In this document: positions 1 to 7,699 of the stretch, piece by piece | Layout: every line of letters starts with the position of its first letter | How positions within the stretch are numbered: the first letter of the stretch is position 1 | Notes under the pieces: generated by a model | Databases searched by the model: none | What the model was told of the DNA's origin: nothing | Seen by the model: the letters and a program-made list of their open reading frames with translations, nothing else | From: Streptomyces cellulosae | GTDB lineage: Bacteria > Actinomycetota > Actinomycetes > Streptomycetales > Streptomycetaceae | Length of the DNA stretch: 37,949 nucleotides | Direction of reading: 5' to 3' | Assembly: GCA_014655195.1 (NCBI GenBank) | Contig: BNBH01000047.1 | Span: 1-37,949, forward strand | Program-made: the position numbers and the translations under genes

Positions 1-2
1 AG

Positions 3-131
3 GACGGTTACCAGGAGCTGGTGAACCGGGGTTTCCGGATCGACGTGGCGCCGATCGGCGACGTCCGGTGGGTCGAGATCGACAACCACGACGACCTCGC
101 CCGCGCGCGGGAGATCGTCGCCGGTCACTGA
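3..131 (+). CDS. Nucleotidyltransferase-like protein, C-terminal end only
   Basis: The last 42 codons of a gene that begins before the window. The tail reads ...RIDVAPIGDVRWVEIDNHDD... and ends LARAREIVAGH-stop. The W-x-E-I-D-x-x-x-D-L-x-x-A-R ending resembles the C-terminus of MobA/CTP-type sugar or alcohol-phosphate nucleotidyltransferases, where this stretch closes the nucleotide-binding domain. If correct, the enzyme would activate an alcohol phosphate or sugar phosphate, which would suit the CDP-alcohol and CDP-glycerol-type enzymes found further on, but rplU-rpmA-obg lie between. Codon use is normal for Streptomyces. Too short for firm assignment; the family is inferred from one motif. 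Confidence 0.5.
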   Translation, partial: DGYQELVNRGFRIDVAPIGDVRWVEIDNHDDLARAREIVAGH

Positions 132-157
132 GCGGCGCGGGCGCGCGGGGGTCCGGT

Positions 158-187
158 TTGACCCCCGTGGCTCCGGCCCCGTAACCT
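158..187 (+). promoter_or_regulatory. Probable sigma-70-type promoter of rplU-rpmA
   Basis: TTGACC (158-163) and TAACCT (182-187) are separated by 18 bp, close to the Streptomyces vegetative consensus. Transcription would begin near 194, giving a leader of about 140 nt before the rplU GTG. Confidence 0.65.
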
Positions 188-243
188 TGACCGTCGGCGT
201 GTCCATCGGGACCGCCACATCCCCGTAAACCTCTTCCTCCCGG

Positions 244-291
244 ACGCGGGCCGCGACCGGGAGAGGTCGCCCGCGTATGCGCGTGGGCGAC
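244..291 (+). promoter_or_regulatory. rplU 5' leader with two competing hairpins
   Basis: Hairpin A pairs ACGCGGGC (244-251) with GCCCGCGT (269-276) and continues inside with GACC (255-258)/GGTC (265-268) around a GGGAGA loop. Hairpin B pairs GTCGCCCGCG (266-275) with 282-291 (ten pairs, one G-U). Both need 266-276, so only one can form. Ribosomal protein operons are often controlled by binding of the protein to its own leader; autoregulation by L21 is an inference here. Confidence 0.5.
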
Positions 292-334
292 TGGCCTGCG
301 GGGGTGCCGTTCTTCGAGTGAGAGTGAGATCCGC

Positions 335-655
335 GTGTACGCCATCGTGCGCAGCGGTGGTCGCCAGCACAAGGTTGCTGTCGGCGACATCGTCGAGGTT
401 GACAAGATTTCCACCGCCAAGGTCGGCGACACGGTCGAGCTCTCGACCCTGCTCGTCGTCGACGGCGACTCCGTGACCAGCGACCCGTGGGTGCTGGCCG
501 GGATCAAGGTCCAGGCCGAGGTCGTGGACCACCACAAGGGCCAGAAGATCGACATTCTGCGCTACAAGAACAAGACCGGCTACCGCCGTCGTCAGGGCCA
601 CCGCCAGCAGTACACGGCGATCAAGGTCACTGAGATCCCCGCGGCTGCGAAGTAA
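335..655 (+). CDS. rplU: 50S ribosomal protein L21
   Basis: A 106-residue protein of the usual L21 length. It opens MYAIVRSGGRQHKV, contains the conserved VDHHKGQKIDILRYKNKTGYRRRQGHRQ stretch split over residues about 67-95, and ends in a lysine-containing tail; these are hallmarks of L21, which binds 23S rRNA in the large subunit. The GTG start follows a purine-rich GAGTGAGAG stretch at suitable distance. It is 14 bp upstream of rpmA, forming the universal rplU-rpmA pair, and is preceded by a promoter and a structured leader. Confidence 0.98.
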   Translation: MYAIVRSGGRQHKVAVGDIVEVDKISTAKVGDTVELSTLLVVDGDSVTSDPWVLAGIKVQAEVVDHHKGQKIDILRYKNKTGYRRRQGHRQQYTAIKVTEIPAAAK

Positions 656-669
656 GGGACTGAGGAGAG

Positions 670-924
670 ATGGCACACAAGAAGGGCGCATCGTCCACCC
701 GCAACGGTCGTGACTCCAACGCTCAGCGCCTCGGCGTGAAGCGCTTCGGCGGTCAGGTCGTGAACGCGGGCGAGATCCTGGTCCGCCAGCGCGGCACCCA
801 CTTCCACCCGGGCGCCGGCGTCGGCCGTGGCGGCGACGACACGCTGTTCGCGCTGCAGGCCGGTGCGGTGCAGTTCGGCACCGCTCGTGGCCGCAAGGTC
901 GTGAACATCGTTCCGGTCGCCTGA
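670..924 (+). CDS. rpmA: 50S ribosomal protein L27
   Basis: 84 residues starting MAHKKGASSTRNGRDSNAQ with the basic, disordered N-terminal arm that reaches towards the peptidyl transferase centre; the FGGQVVNAGEILVRQRG core and the GVGRGGDDTLFAL segment are diagnostic of L27. There is no Firmicutes-type cleavable N-terminal extension. GAGGAGAG just before the ATG is a clear ribosome-binding site. Cotranscribed with rplU and followed by a long hairpin terminator. Confidence 0.98.
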   Translation: MAHKKGASSTRNGRDSNAQRLGVKRFGGQVVNAGEILVRQRGTHFHPGAGVGRGGDDTLFALQAGAVQFGTARGRKVVNIVPVA

Positions 925-935
925 TCGGACACTTT

Positions 936-984
936 CGCGAGGCGGACCTCACTTCCCCCACGGGAAGCGGGTCCGCCTTTCGCG
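936..984 (+). terminator. Hairpin terminator after rpmA
   Basis: AGGCGGACC (940-948) pairs perfectly with GGTCCGCCT (970-978); inside it CTTCCC (952-957) pairs with GGGAAG (962-967), and outside CGCG (936-939) can pair with CGCG (981-984). Long GC stem with a short TTT at its base, as usual in Streptomyces. Confidence 0.75.
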
Positions 985-1027
985 TGTTACCCAAGAGACA
1001 ACCCCGTAGTAACTGGAGGCACATTCC

Positions 1028-2473
1028 ATGACCACCTTCGTGGACCGCGTCGAGCTGCATGTCGCCGCGGGTAACGGAGGTCACGGCTGTGCCTCCGTCC
1101 ATCGCGAGAAGTTCAAGCCGCTCGGCGGCCCCGACGGGGGCAACGGCGGACGCGGCGGCGATGTCGTCCTCACCGTCGACCAGTCCGTGACCACCCTGCT
1201 CGACTACCACCACTCGCCGCACCGCAAGGCCACCAACGGCAAGCCCGGCGAGGGCGGCAACCGCTCCGGCAAGGACGGCCAGGACCTGATCCTGCCCGTG
1301 CCGGACGGCACCGTCGTGCTCGACAAGGCGGGCAACGTCCTCGCCGACCTCGTCGGCCACGGCACCTCCTACGTCGCCGCCCAGGGCGGCCGCGGCGGCC
1401 TCGGCAACGCGGCCCTCGCCTCGGCGCGCCGCAAGGCCCCCGGCTTCGCGCTGCTCGGCGAGCCGGGCGACCTGCGCGACATCGTCCTGGAGCTGAAGAC
1501 CGTCGCCGACGTGGCCCTCGTGGGCTACCCCAGCGCCGGCAAGTCGTCCCTGATCTCGGTGCTCAGCGCCGCCAAGCCGAAGATCGCCGACTACCCGTTC
1601 ACCACCCTGGTGCCCAACCTCGGTGTGGTGACCGCCGGTTCGACCGTCTACACCATCGCCGACGTCCCCGGCCTGATCCCCGGCGCCAGCCAGGGCAAGG
1701 GCCTGGGCCTGGAGTTCCTGCGCCACGTCGAGCGCTGCAGCGTCCTGGTGCACGTGCTGGACACCGCCACCCTGGAGTCCGACCGCGACCCCGTCTCCGA
1801 CCTCGACGTCATCGAGGAGGAACTGCGCCAGTACGGCGGCCTGGACAACCGGCCGCGGCTCGTCGTCCTCAACAAGATCGACGTGCCCGACGGCAAGGAC
1901 CTCGCCGACATGGTCCGCCCGGACCTGGAGGAGCGCGGCTACCGCGTCTTCGAGGTGTCCGCCGTGGCCCACACCGGTCTGCGCGAGCTGTCCTTCGCGC
2001 TCGCCGACCTGGTGGCCAAGGCGCGCGAGGCCCGGCCGAAGGAGGAGGCGACCCGCATCGTCATCCGTCCCAAGGCGGTCGACGACTCCGGCTTCACCGT
2101 CACCCGCGAGGAGGCCGACGGCGAGCTGGTGTTCCGGGTGCGCGGCGAGAAGCCCGAACGCTGGGTGCGCCAGACCGACTTCAACAACGACGAGGCCGTC
2201 GGCTACCTCGCCGACCGGCTCAACCGCCTCGGCGTCGAGGAGCAGCTGATGAAGGCGGGCGCCCGCGGCGGCGACGCCGTCGCCATCGGCCCCGAGGACA
2301 ACGCCGTGGTCTTCGACTGGGAGCCGTCCGTCAGCGCCGGCGCGGAGATGCTCGGCCGCCGTGGCGAGGACCACCGCTTCGAGGCGCCCCGCCCGGCCGC
2401 CCAGCGCCGCCGCGACCGCGACGCGCAGCGCGACGAGGCGGAGCGGGAGTTCGACGGCTTCGAGCCGTTCTAG
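1028..2473 (+). CDS. obg: Obg GTPase (CgtA family)
   Basis: 481 residues. Residues about 1-158 form the glycine-rich Obg fold (FVDRVELHVAAGNGG..., repeated GGxGGxGG). The G domain follows: P-loop GYPSAGKSS near 165-173, switch II/G3 ADVPGLIPGAS and G4 NKID. The C-terminal ~100 residues form the OCT domain typical of high-GC Gram-positive Obg proteins, with an arginine/glutamate-rich tail. Obg is an essential, slow GTPase linked to late 50S assembly, and in Streptomyces to the onset of aerial growth and sporulation. GGAGG sits 8 nt before the ATG. Placement right after L21/L27 is the classical rplU-rpmA-obg order, but the strong terminator at 936-984 suggests a separate promoter. Confidence 0.97.
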   Translation: MTTFVDRVELHVAAGNGGHGCASVHREKFKPLGGPDGGNGGRGGDVVLTVDQSVTTLLDYHHSPHRKATNGKPGEGGNRSGKDGQDLILPVPDGTVVLDKAGNVLADLVGHGTSYVAAQGGRGGLGNAALASARRKAPGFALLGEPGDLRDIVLELKTVADVALVGYPSAGKSSLISVLSAAKPKIADYPFTTLVPNLGVVTAGSTVYTIADVPGLIPGASQGKGLGLEFLRHVERCSVLVHVLDTATLESDRDPVSDLDVIEEELRQYGGLDNRPRLVVLNKIDVPDGKDLADMVRPDLEERGYRVFEVSAVAHTGLRELSFALADLVAKAREARPKEEATRIVIRPKAVDDSGFTVTREEADGELVFRVRGEKPERWVRQTDFNNDEAVGYLADRLNRLGVEEQLMKAGARGGDAVAIGPEDNAVVFDWEPSVSAGAEMLGRRGEDHRFEAPRPAAQRRRDRDAQRDEAEREFDGFEPF

Positions 2474-2490
2474 CCCCCACCGCGCACCAC

Positions 2491-2536
2491 GCACACAAGA
2501 AGGGCCCGTTCCGACCGGAACGGGCCCTTCTCGTGC
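2491..2536. terminator. Bidirectional terminator between obg and the acyltransferase gene
   Basis: A perfect 15-bp stem (2498-2512 with 2517-2531) around a GACC loop, with an extra GCAC/GTGC pairing outside. It lies between convergent genes and has A's and T's on both sides, so it can serve both. Confidence 0.85.
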
Positions 2537-2546
2537 GTACGGCGGC

Positions 2547-4724
2547 TCAGTTGCCGGGGGTCCGGCTCAGGTCCGCGCCGTAGAGGCCCAGCAGCCGCTC
2601 CTCCACCAGCGGGGTGAGGGCCTCGACGTAGGCGTCCGCCAGGTGGCCGTAGTCCCGGTACACCAGCGTGTTGCCCACCACGACCGGGCAGGTGCCGGAG
2701 GGGGCGCAGACCCAGGGGGCGGGGTCGATGAGCGCGACGTCCTCGGCGGCCGCCGCCTTGCGGATCGCCTTGGTCACCGAGGGCTGCTTGTCGGCCTCGG
2801 ACAGCTTGTTGGCGCACTCGGACAGGTCGTCCGGGTTGGCGACCGCGCAGTCCACCGAGTTGTTCTTCGGCCAGGGGTTGTCCAGCAGCGTGAGCACGCG
2901 GGTGCGGCCCCGCTGGAGGATCCGGTACGTCTCGGCCTGGCCCTTGCCCCACTCGGTGGCGGTGTCGCCCTCGCCCCACAGCTTCGCGGAGTTGGAGCTG
3001 GAGGTGACGACCAGGTCGGGCTCCATCGCGAGGATCTTGTCGATGGTCACCTCACGCCAGTCGTCGCAGGACGAGTACGGGCCGTTGTTGTAGGCGATGG
3101 TGATCTGGGAGACCTTGCAGGCGTTCTTGGTGAACGAGTACAGCTTCCAGCCGTGCTCGCGGGCGATCGCGTCGAACGCCGGGAACCACTGGGCGACGTG
3201 CGAGTCGCCGAACAGCACCACGCTGCGGTCGCCGTTCTTGTCGCCGTACAGACACGGCTGCGTCTGCTTCTCGTCCGACATGGTCAGCGCGCAGTCGTCG
3301 TTGTAGACGGCCGTCCGCTTGTACGCCACGTCGTGCACGCTCGGCGACAGGTTCGACGGCATCTTCTCCGCCGGGTCCTGCAGCAGCCGGGTCAGGGCCG
3401 CCTGCGGGTCGGGCGCCTGGGCGATCGCCTCCTTGGTGTTCTGCTGCGCGCCGCCCGAGGACAGGCTCGGCGGGAACTGCGCGGCGACCAGCGCGGCCAC
3501 CGCCGCGACCGCCGACAGACCCAGACCCAGCGACAGACCGCGGGCCGCGTGCGCCTTGAACGCCCGGTGGAACCGCATCGGGTCCTCGACCAGCTTCAGC
3601 GTCAGCCAGGCCAGCACCAGACCGCCCAGGGCGGCGATCAGCCGCAGCGGGCCCTCGTGCTCGCCGAACCCTGCGGCCGCGGGCACGATGACGATGAGCG
3701 GCCAGTGCCACAGGTACCAGGCGTAGGAGACGCCGCCGACCCACACGGCGGGACGCAGCGACAGCACCAGGCCCGCGCCGTACCGGCCGCCCGCCGCGCC
3801 GCCCGCCAGCACGGCGGCCGCGCCGAGCACGGGGATCACGGCGTTGTGGCCGGGGAAGACGGTGTGGTCGTCGAAGGCCACCGCCGCGTAGGCGATGGCG
3901 GCCAGGCCGGCCCAGCTGAGGACCGCGGCGACCGGGCGCGGGATGTCGTCCAGCCGGTGCGCCACCAGCGCCAGCAGAGCGCCGACCGCCAGCTCCCAGA
4001 CACGGCCCTGCGAGCCGAAGTAGGCCCAGGACGGGGACGTCTCGGTGAGGTGCAGGTTCACGGCGAAGGACGCGGCGGCCAGGGCCAGCAGCGGGATCGC
4101 CAGCAGGGCGCGGCGCCGGAAGATCTTCAGCGCGACGATCAGCAGGACGGGCCAGATCAGGTAGAACTGTTCCTCCACCGCCAGCGACCAGAAGTGCTGG
4201 AACGGCGACGGCGGCACGTCCGTGTTGAAGTAGTCGGTGCCCGTGTCGGCCAGCCGGAAGTTGACGACGTACCAGGCGGAGGCGATGGCGTCCTTGGCGT
4301 AGTCCGCGAACCGCAGCGGGCCCAGGAACAGCCACGACCCGGCCAGCGTCGCCATGACGACCAGTGTGGAGGCGGGCAGCAGGCGCATGGCCCGGCGGGC
4401 GTAGAAGCGGCCCAGCGAGATCCGGCCCTCACGCTTCCACTCGCGGAGCATCAGCGAGGTGATGAGGAAGCCGGAGATGACGAAGAAGACGTCGACGCCG
4501 ACGAAGCCGCCGGCCAGGGACGACACACCCGCGTGGGCGACCACCACGAGCGTGACCGCGACGGCGCGCAGTCCCTGGATGTCCAGCCTCAGTCCGGCGC
4601 CTCCCGCGGTGGAGGCGGGTTTGGCGCCGGACGGCGGTGCGGGGGAGTCGGCCCGCGTGTGGGGGACGGACGGGGCGCCATCTGCTGCAGGCCGCGGTGG
4701 GGACGCGAGATCGCGGGCGGACAA
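2547..4724 (-). CDS. OafA-type membrane acyltransferase with C-terminal SGNH domain
   Basis: About 725 residues from a TTG start. After a proline-rich 40-residue cytoplasmic tail, the acyltransferase-3 domain opens LRLDIQGLRAVAVTLVVVAHA and VGVDVFFVISGFLI, with about ten membrane segments to near residue 420; the conserved arginine and histidine of this family are present. The C-terminal extracytoplasmic half is an SGNH hydrolase-like domain: block I GDSH (Ser508) and block V DYGH (Asp691, His694). Such fusions O-acetylate sugars of wall or secreted polymers, passing the acyl group from the membrane domain to the SGNH domain. Start choice: the frame stays open to a GTG at 4910, but TTG at 4724-4722 has AAGGAG ten bases upstream and the extension would carry a TTA codon and unusual residues. 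Last of three minus-strand genes; the 228-bp gap before it (4725-4952) may hold its own promoter, but I see only a GTCTGCGA direct repeat (4752-4759, 4770-4777). Its polymer is presumably the one made by the neighbouring genes. Confidence 0.9.
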   Translation of the reverse strand: MSARDLASPPRPAADGAPSVPHTRADSPAPPSGAKPASTAGGAGLRLDIQGLRAVAVTLVVVAHAGVSSLAGGFVGVDVFFVISGFLITSLMLREWKREGRISLGRFYARRAMRLLPASTLVVMATLAGSWLFLGPLRFADYAKDAIASAWYVVNFRLADTGTDYFNTDVPPSPFQHFWSLAVEEQFYLIWPVLLIVALKIFRRRALLAIPLLALAAASFAVNLHLTETSPSWAYFGSQGRVWELAVGALLALVAHRLDDIPRPVAAVLSWAGLAAIAYAAVAFDDHTVFPGHNAVIPVLGAAAVLAGGAAGGRYGAGLVLSLRPAVWVGGVSYAWYLWHWPLIVIVPAAAGFGEHEGPLRLIAALGGLVLAWLTLKLVEDPMRFHRAFKAHAARGLSLGLGLSAVAAVAALVAAQFPPSLSSGGAQQNTKEAIAQAPDPQAALTRLLQDPAEKMPSNLSPSVHDVAYKRTAVYNDDCALTMSDEKQTQPCLYGDKNGDRSVVLFGDSHVAQWFPAFDAIAREHGWKLYSFTKNACKVSQITIAYNNGPYSSCDDWREVTIDKILAMEPDLVVTSSSNSAKLWGEGDTATEWGKGQAETYRILQRGRTRVLTLLDNPWPKNNSVDCAVANPDDLSECANKLSEADKQPSVTKAIRKAAAAEDVALIDPAPWVCAPSGTCPVVVGNTLVYRDYGHLADAYVEALTPLVEERLLGLYGADLSRTPGN

Positions 4725-4952
4725 TTCGGGGATTCTCCTTGTTCGGGGAGCGTCTGCGAGACGTGAGAAGTCTGCGACACGGTCCGGGGCCAGGCGCCGC
4801 CGGGACCTGCTGACGCCGGTGATCGACGCGGAGTCAGACGCTCGAGCGTATCTCCGCCCGGTCCGGGATCCGTCGCATCTTCTGTCGCATTGTCGTAACA
4901 AGTGACTCACGAACGCCCGTGGAGGGTGGTGTGAGCCGGGTCCTCCGCCGGG

Positions 4953-6632
4953 TCAGCGCACTCTGCCGAGGGTGACGCGCCCGGCCTTCTTGGTGAACAG
5001 CGCGCCGCCCGTGCTCATCGTCACGTACATCCGGTACCGGCCGGCCGGGAGCGCGGACACGTCGACGCCCTCGTCCCCGGGCGTGGTGAAGTACCCGAAG
5101 GGATAGGCGCCGATGTCCCCGCGGCCCCGGTGCGCGCGCACCGCCGCCGCGTTCTTCCTCGCCTCGAGAGGGAAGGAGAAGCAGCCGCGTCGGCCCTGGA
5201 GGACCAGGTAGTAGTGGGCGTGGCCCTTCTTGTCGGCGTTCCTGCCGGGGAGGAAGAAGACGCCCTCGGCGTGCACCGTGCGGTCCCGCCTCCAGGACTT
5301 CTCCAGCGAGAAGCGCACCCCGCCGGTGTCCTCCCCGAGGATGCGCCGCTTGGTCATCCTGACGCCGTTCCCGCCGCCCCGGACCAGGAGTTCGCTGTCG
5401 CCGAGGGCCTGGCGCGCGTCGAGCGGCCGCGAGGCTATGAGACGGGTGCGCCGCTCGATCCCCTCCTCGGGGCTCGACACGACGACGGAGGCCTCGTACG
5501 TGCCCCGGGGCAGCGCGGTGAGGTCCAGGCCGTCCGGGGTGGCGAACCCGCCCTGTCCGTACGCGCAGACGTACTCGTCGAAGTACTCCCGGTACAGCCG
5601 CGGCTCCTTGGCGGACGTCAGCGGGAACGTCCAGCTCCTGCCGCGCCGCTCCAGGACGAGCCGCTTCTGCTCCTCCTTGACGCCCTCACGGGAGACGCCG
5701 GGGAGGAAGGCGTGCCCGCTCAGCCGGAGCCCGCCGCCGTCGGCGGCGGCGCGGGTGAGAACGGCGAGCGCGGTGTCGGACTTACGGAGCCGGTCGAGGT
5801 GTTCGGCCGCCTTGTCCTCGTCCTCGGGTCCTGGACCGATCCGGACGTCGCCCCAGCGCGGGGCCACGCCCTCGGTGAGCGCGTACACGATGCTCAGGAC
5901 GGAGGGCATGGCCTGGCGGACGACCTCGTCGTGGCGCCGCACGGTGGGGGAGTCCACGAAAAGGAAGTTGAAGTTCTCGTAGGACCGCAGCGCGGGCAGG
6001 TAGTGCTTCACTTCCTGCTCGTACTGGTAATCGCCCGGAGAAGAGATCACGTAGATGTTCCGGTCGAATTCCGTGTCCTTCTCGAGGAGATCCCTCATCA
6101 CGGAATCCATGAGCGCGACGTTCTCGGCCGGCTGGCCCTCACCGAGAACCGCGTCGCCGAGCTGACCGTGACCGTGCGCGTAGCTGCCCAGGAAGTACTG
6201 GGGAGTCGACGCGACGATGTTCCGGTAGTCGTACTTGATGCCGTAGTACAGGGCGGCACTTCCGCCCTTCGACGCTCCCAGCAGGGTCACCTCGTCCCGG
6301 GACACGCCCAGCCGCTCCATGAAACTCCTGATGAGCGACTGGACGGACTCCGACACCGAGAAGTCCATGTCCCGGGCGACGTAGTACGAGGCCCCGCCGT
6401 CGAAGTGGTCGCGGATCCGCAGAATGTGGCACTGGACACTGTCGAGGGCGTTGCCGAATCCGTACCGGCTCCCCACGGACGAGAAGACCACGAGGAGATT
6501 GCGGTGGTCCCCGCGGGCGGGGCGGAACTGGAATTCGACGGGCCACTTCCCGTGCGCCTCGGTGGCCTCGGTGAAGACGTGCCGCCGTTGTGCCGCGTAG
6601 TTCGGGGACAGTGCCGGGAGGGTCTCATTCAT
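4953..6632 (-). CDS. Asp2-like alpha/beta-hydrolase protein with two C-terminal beta modules
   Basis: 559 residues, no signal peptide. Residues about 40-255 look like an alpha/beta hydrolase: strand LLVVFSSVGSRYGF, nucleophile elbow GASKGG (Ser121), then SSPGD (Asp201) and RRHDEV (His234), a plausible Ser-Asp-His triad. The same architecture occurs in Asp2 (accessory Sec, glycan O-acetylation) and in XcbB/CpsF-type capsule proteins. Residues about 302-388 and 452-541 are two copies of one module: G-x-x-FLPG, LVL-x-x-R-G, F-PL, Y-x-x-GGFATP / GYFTTP, L-x-ALPxGxY. Its function is unknown to me; a carbohydrate-binding or partner-docking role is inference. ATG start is supported by family-like N-terminus though the ribosome-binding site is weak. 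It sits 80 bp after the CDP-alcohol phosphatidyltransferase and probably belongs to the same transcript. Role in polymer modification or transfer is inferred from context. Confidence 0.7.
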   Translation of the reverse strand: MNETLPALSPNYAAQRRHVFTEATEAHGKWPVEFQFRPARGDHRNLLVVFSSVGSRYGFGNALDSVQCHILRIRDHFDGGASYYVARDMDFSVSESVQSLIRSFMERLGVSRDEVTLLGASKGGSAALYYGIKYDYRNIVASTPQYFLGSYAHGHGQLGDAVLGEGQPAENVALMDSVMRDLLEKDTEFDRNIYVISSPGDYQYEQEVKHYLPALRSYENFNFLFVDSPTVRRHDEVVRQAMPSVLSIVYALTEGVAPRWGDVRIGPGPEDEDKAAEHLDRLRKSDTALAVLTRAAADGGGLRLSGHAFLPGVSREGVKEEQKRLVLERRGRSWTFPLTSAKEPRLYREYFDEYVCAYGQGGFATPDGLDLTALPRGTYEASVVVSSPEEGIERRTRLIASRPLDARQALGDSELLVRGGGNGVRMTKRRILGEDTGGVRFSLEKSWRRDRTVHAEGVFFLPGRNADKKGHAHYYLVLQGRRGCFSFPLEARKNAAAVRAHRGRGDIGAYPFGYFTTPGDEGVDVSALPAGRYRMYVTMSTGGALFTKKAGRVTLGRVR

Positions 6633-6712
6633 CGCGATCTGCGCACTCTCTGCCGGGAACGTCTGTGCTCGTCCTCTGTGCTCGTCCTCTCCGCCGGGCG
6701 GCCCTCTCCCTC

Positions 6713-7699
6713 TCAGACCAGCGTGGCCTGCTCCGACGGGCTGGACGTCTCGGACGTCATCTCGGCCTCCAGGCGGTCGTACCGGGCCATCGTGCGCTGG
6801 AAGGCGCGGGTGGCCAGGAGGAGGCGGTAGACGACGAGCACCTCGAACGCGAGGAGCAGGGCGCCCGCGGCGACCGTCGGCCAGAAGATCTGGTTGAGCA
6901 GCGGCGCGACGATGAAGATCGTCATCTGGAACTCGATGCCGCTGAACAGGTGGATGCGGATCCGGTGACTGACGAGGAAGTCGCGCAGGCGCACGTACCC
7001 CGGCAGGCGCGTGATGAACGTCTTGGCCGGGGGCACCACGTGCGCCGGGGTGGCGGTCGCCGCGGCGTCGGCCGCGGAGGCGTCGCCGGCCGTCGGCTGG
7101 GCGGGGACCTTGGCGGTCTTCACCGGGGTGTCGTCGGCGTCGTCGTCCGAGCCGTTGTCCTGGGAGGTGTCGATCAGGCCCAGTTCCTCGGCGCGCTCAC
7201 GCTGGCGCCGCCGCATGTTCAGGCGGACCTTCCATATCTCCAGCGCGTCCATGTAGCGGAGCATGTCGAGGAACACCACGGCCACGGCGAGCCATATGTA
7301 GGTGACGTCCTCCGTCCGCTGGTACTGCCCGCCCATCAGGGCGATGGCGCACACCAGCACGCGGACGCGGTCGAAGATGTAGTCCAGCCAGGCGCCGAAC
7401 GCCGAGCCCTTCCCCGTCAGACGGGCGAGCTTCCCGTCCATGCAGTCCAGGATGAAGCTGACGTGATAGACGACGGCTCCGGCCACCAGCCACTGCCAGT
7501 CACCCTGTGCGAAGCAGGCCGCTGCCCCGATTCCGAGCACCAGGGCGGCCCAGGTGATCTGGTTCGGGGTCACCCGTGTCCACATGGCGGTCCAGCGGAC
7601 AAGAGGGGTGGCGACGGGATCGACCAGGAGAACGGTCCACCAGGCGTCTCGCTCTTTCTCCGTGAGGCGGCGGACTTCGGGGAGTGAAGGTACACGCAT
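6713..7699 (-). CDS. CDP-alcohol phosphatidyltransferase family membrane protein
   Basis: 328 residues from the ATG at 7699 (a GTG ten codons upstream is possible; neither has a good ribosome-binding site). The full family signature DG-x2-AR-x8-G-x3-D-x3-D is present (residues from MDGKLARL to WLDYIFDR), with all Mg2+/CDP-binding aspartates. Around it are about five to six membrane segments; an acidic, alanine-rich linker of about 70 residues (DDDADD... to AHVVPP) splits the protein, followed by a second membrane region with two further helices. These enzymes displace CMP from a CDP-alcohol onto a second alcohol; substrate cannot be read from sequence. Known members make phospholipids or, in Actinobacteria, phosphate-linked wall precursors. 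First gene of the minus-strand trio and divergent from the Stealth pair, so it most likely supplies a lipid or phosphoalcohol precursor for the polymer. Confidence 0.88.
   Translation of the reverse strand: MRVPSLPEVRRLTEKERDAWWTVLLVDPVATPLVRWTAMWTRVTPNQITWAALVLGIGAAACFAQGDWQWLVAGAVVYHVSFILDCMDGKLARLTGKGSAFGAWLDYIFDRVRVLVCAIALMGGQYQRTEDVTYIWLAVAVVFLDMLRYMDALEIWKVRLNMRRRQRERAEELGLIDTSQDNGSDDDADDTPVKTAKVPAQPTAGDASAADAAATATPAHVVPPAKTFITRLPGYVRLRDFLVSHRIRIHLFSGIEFQMTIFIVAPLLNQIFWPTVAAGALLLAFEVLVVYRLLLATRAFQRTMARYDRLEAEMTSETSSPSEQATLV

Noticed and set aside
125..2494. 789-codon open frame antisense to obg, and similar long antisense frames over leuS, comEC and the Stealth genes
   Set aside because: In GC-rich DNA with strong third-position bias the opposite strand has few stops; translations are arginine/valine-rich low-complexity shadows of well-recognised genes.
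4725..4910. 62-codon N-terminal extension of the acyltransferase to GTG 4910
   Set aside because: It contains a TTA codon and atypical composition, while TTG 4724 has a strong ribosome-binding site.
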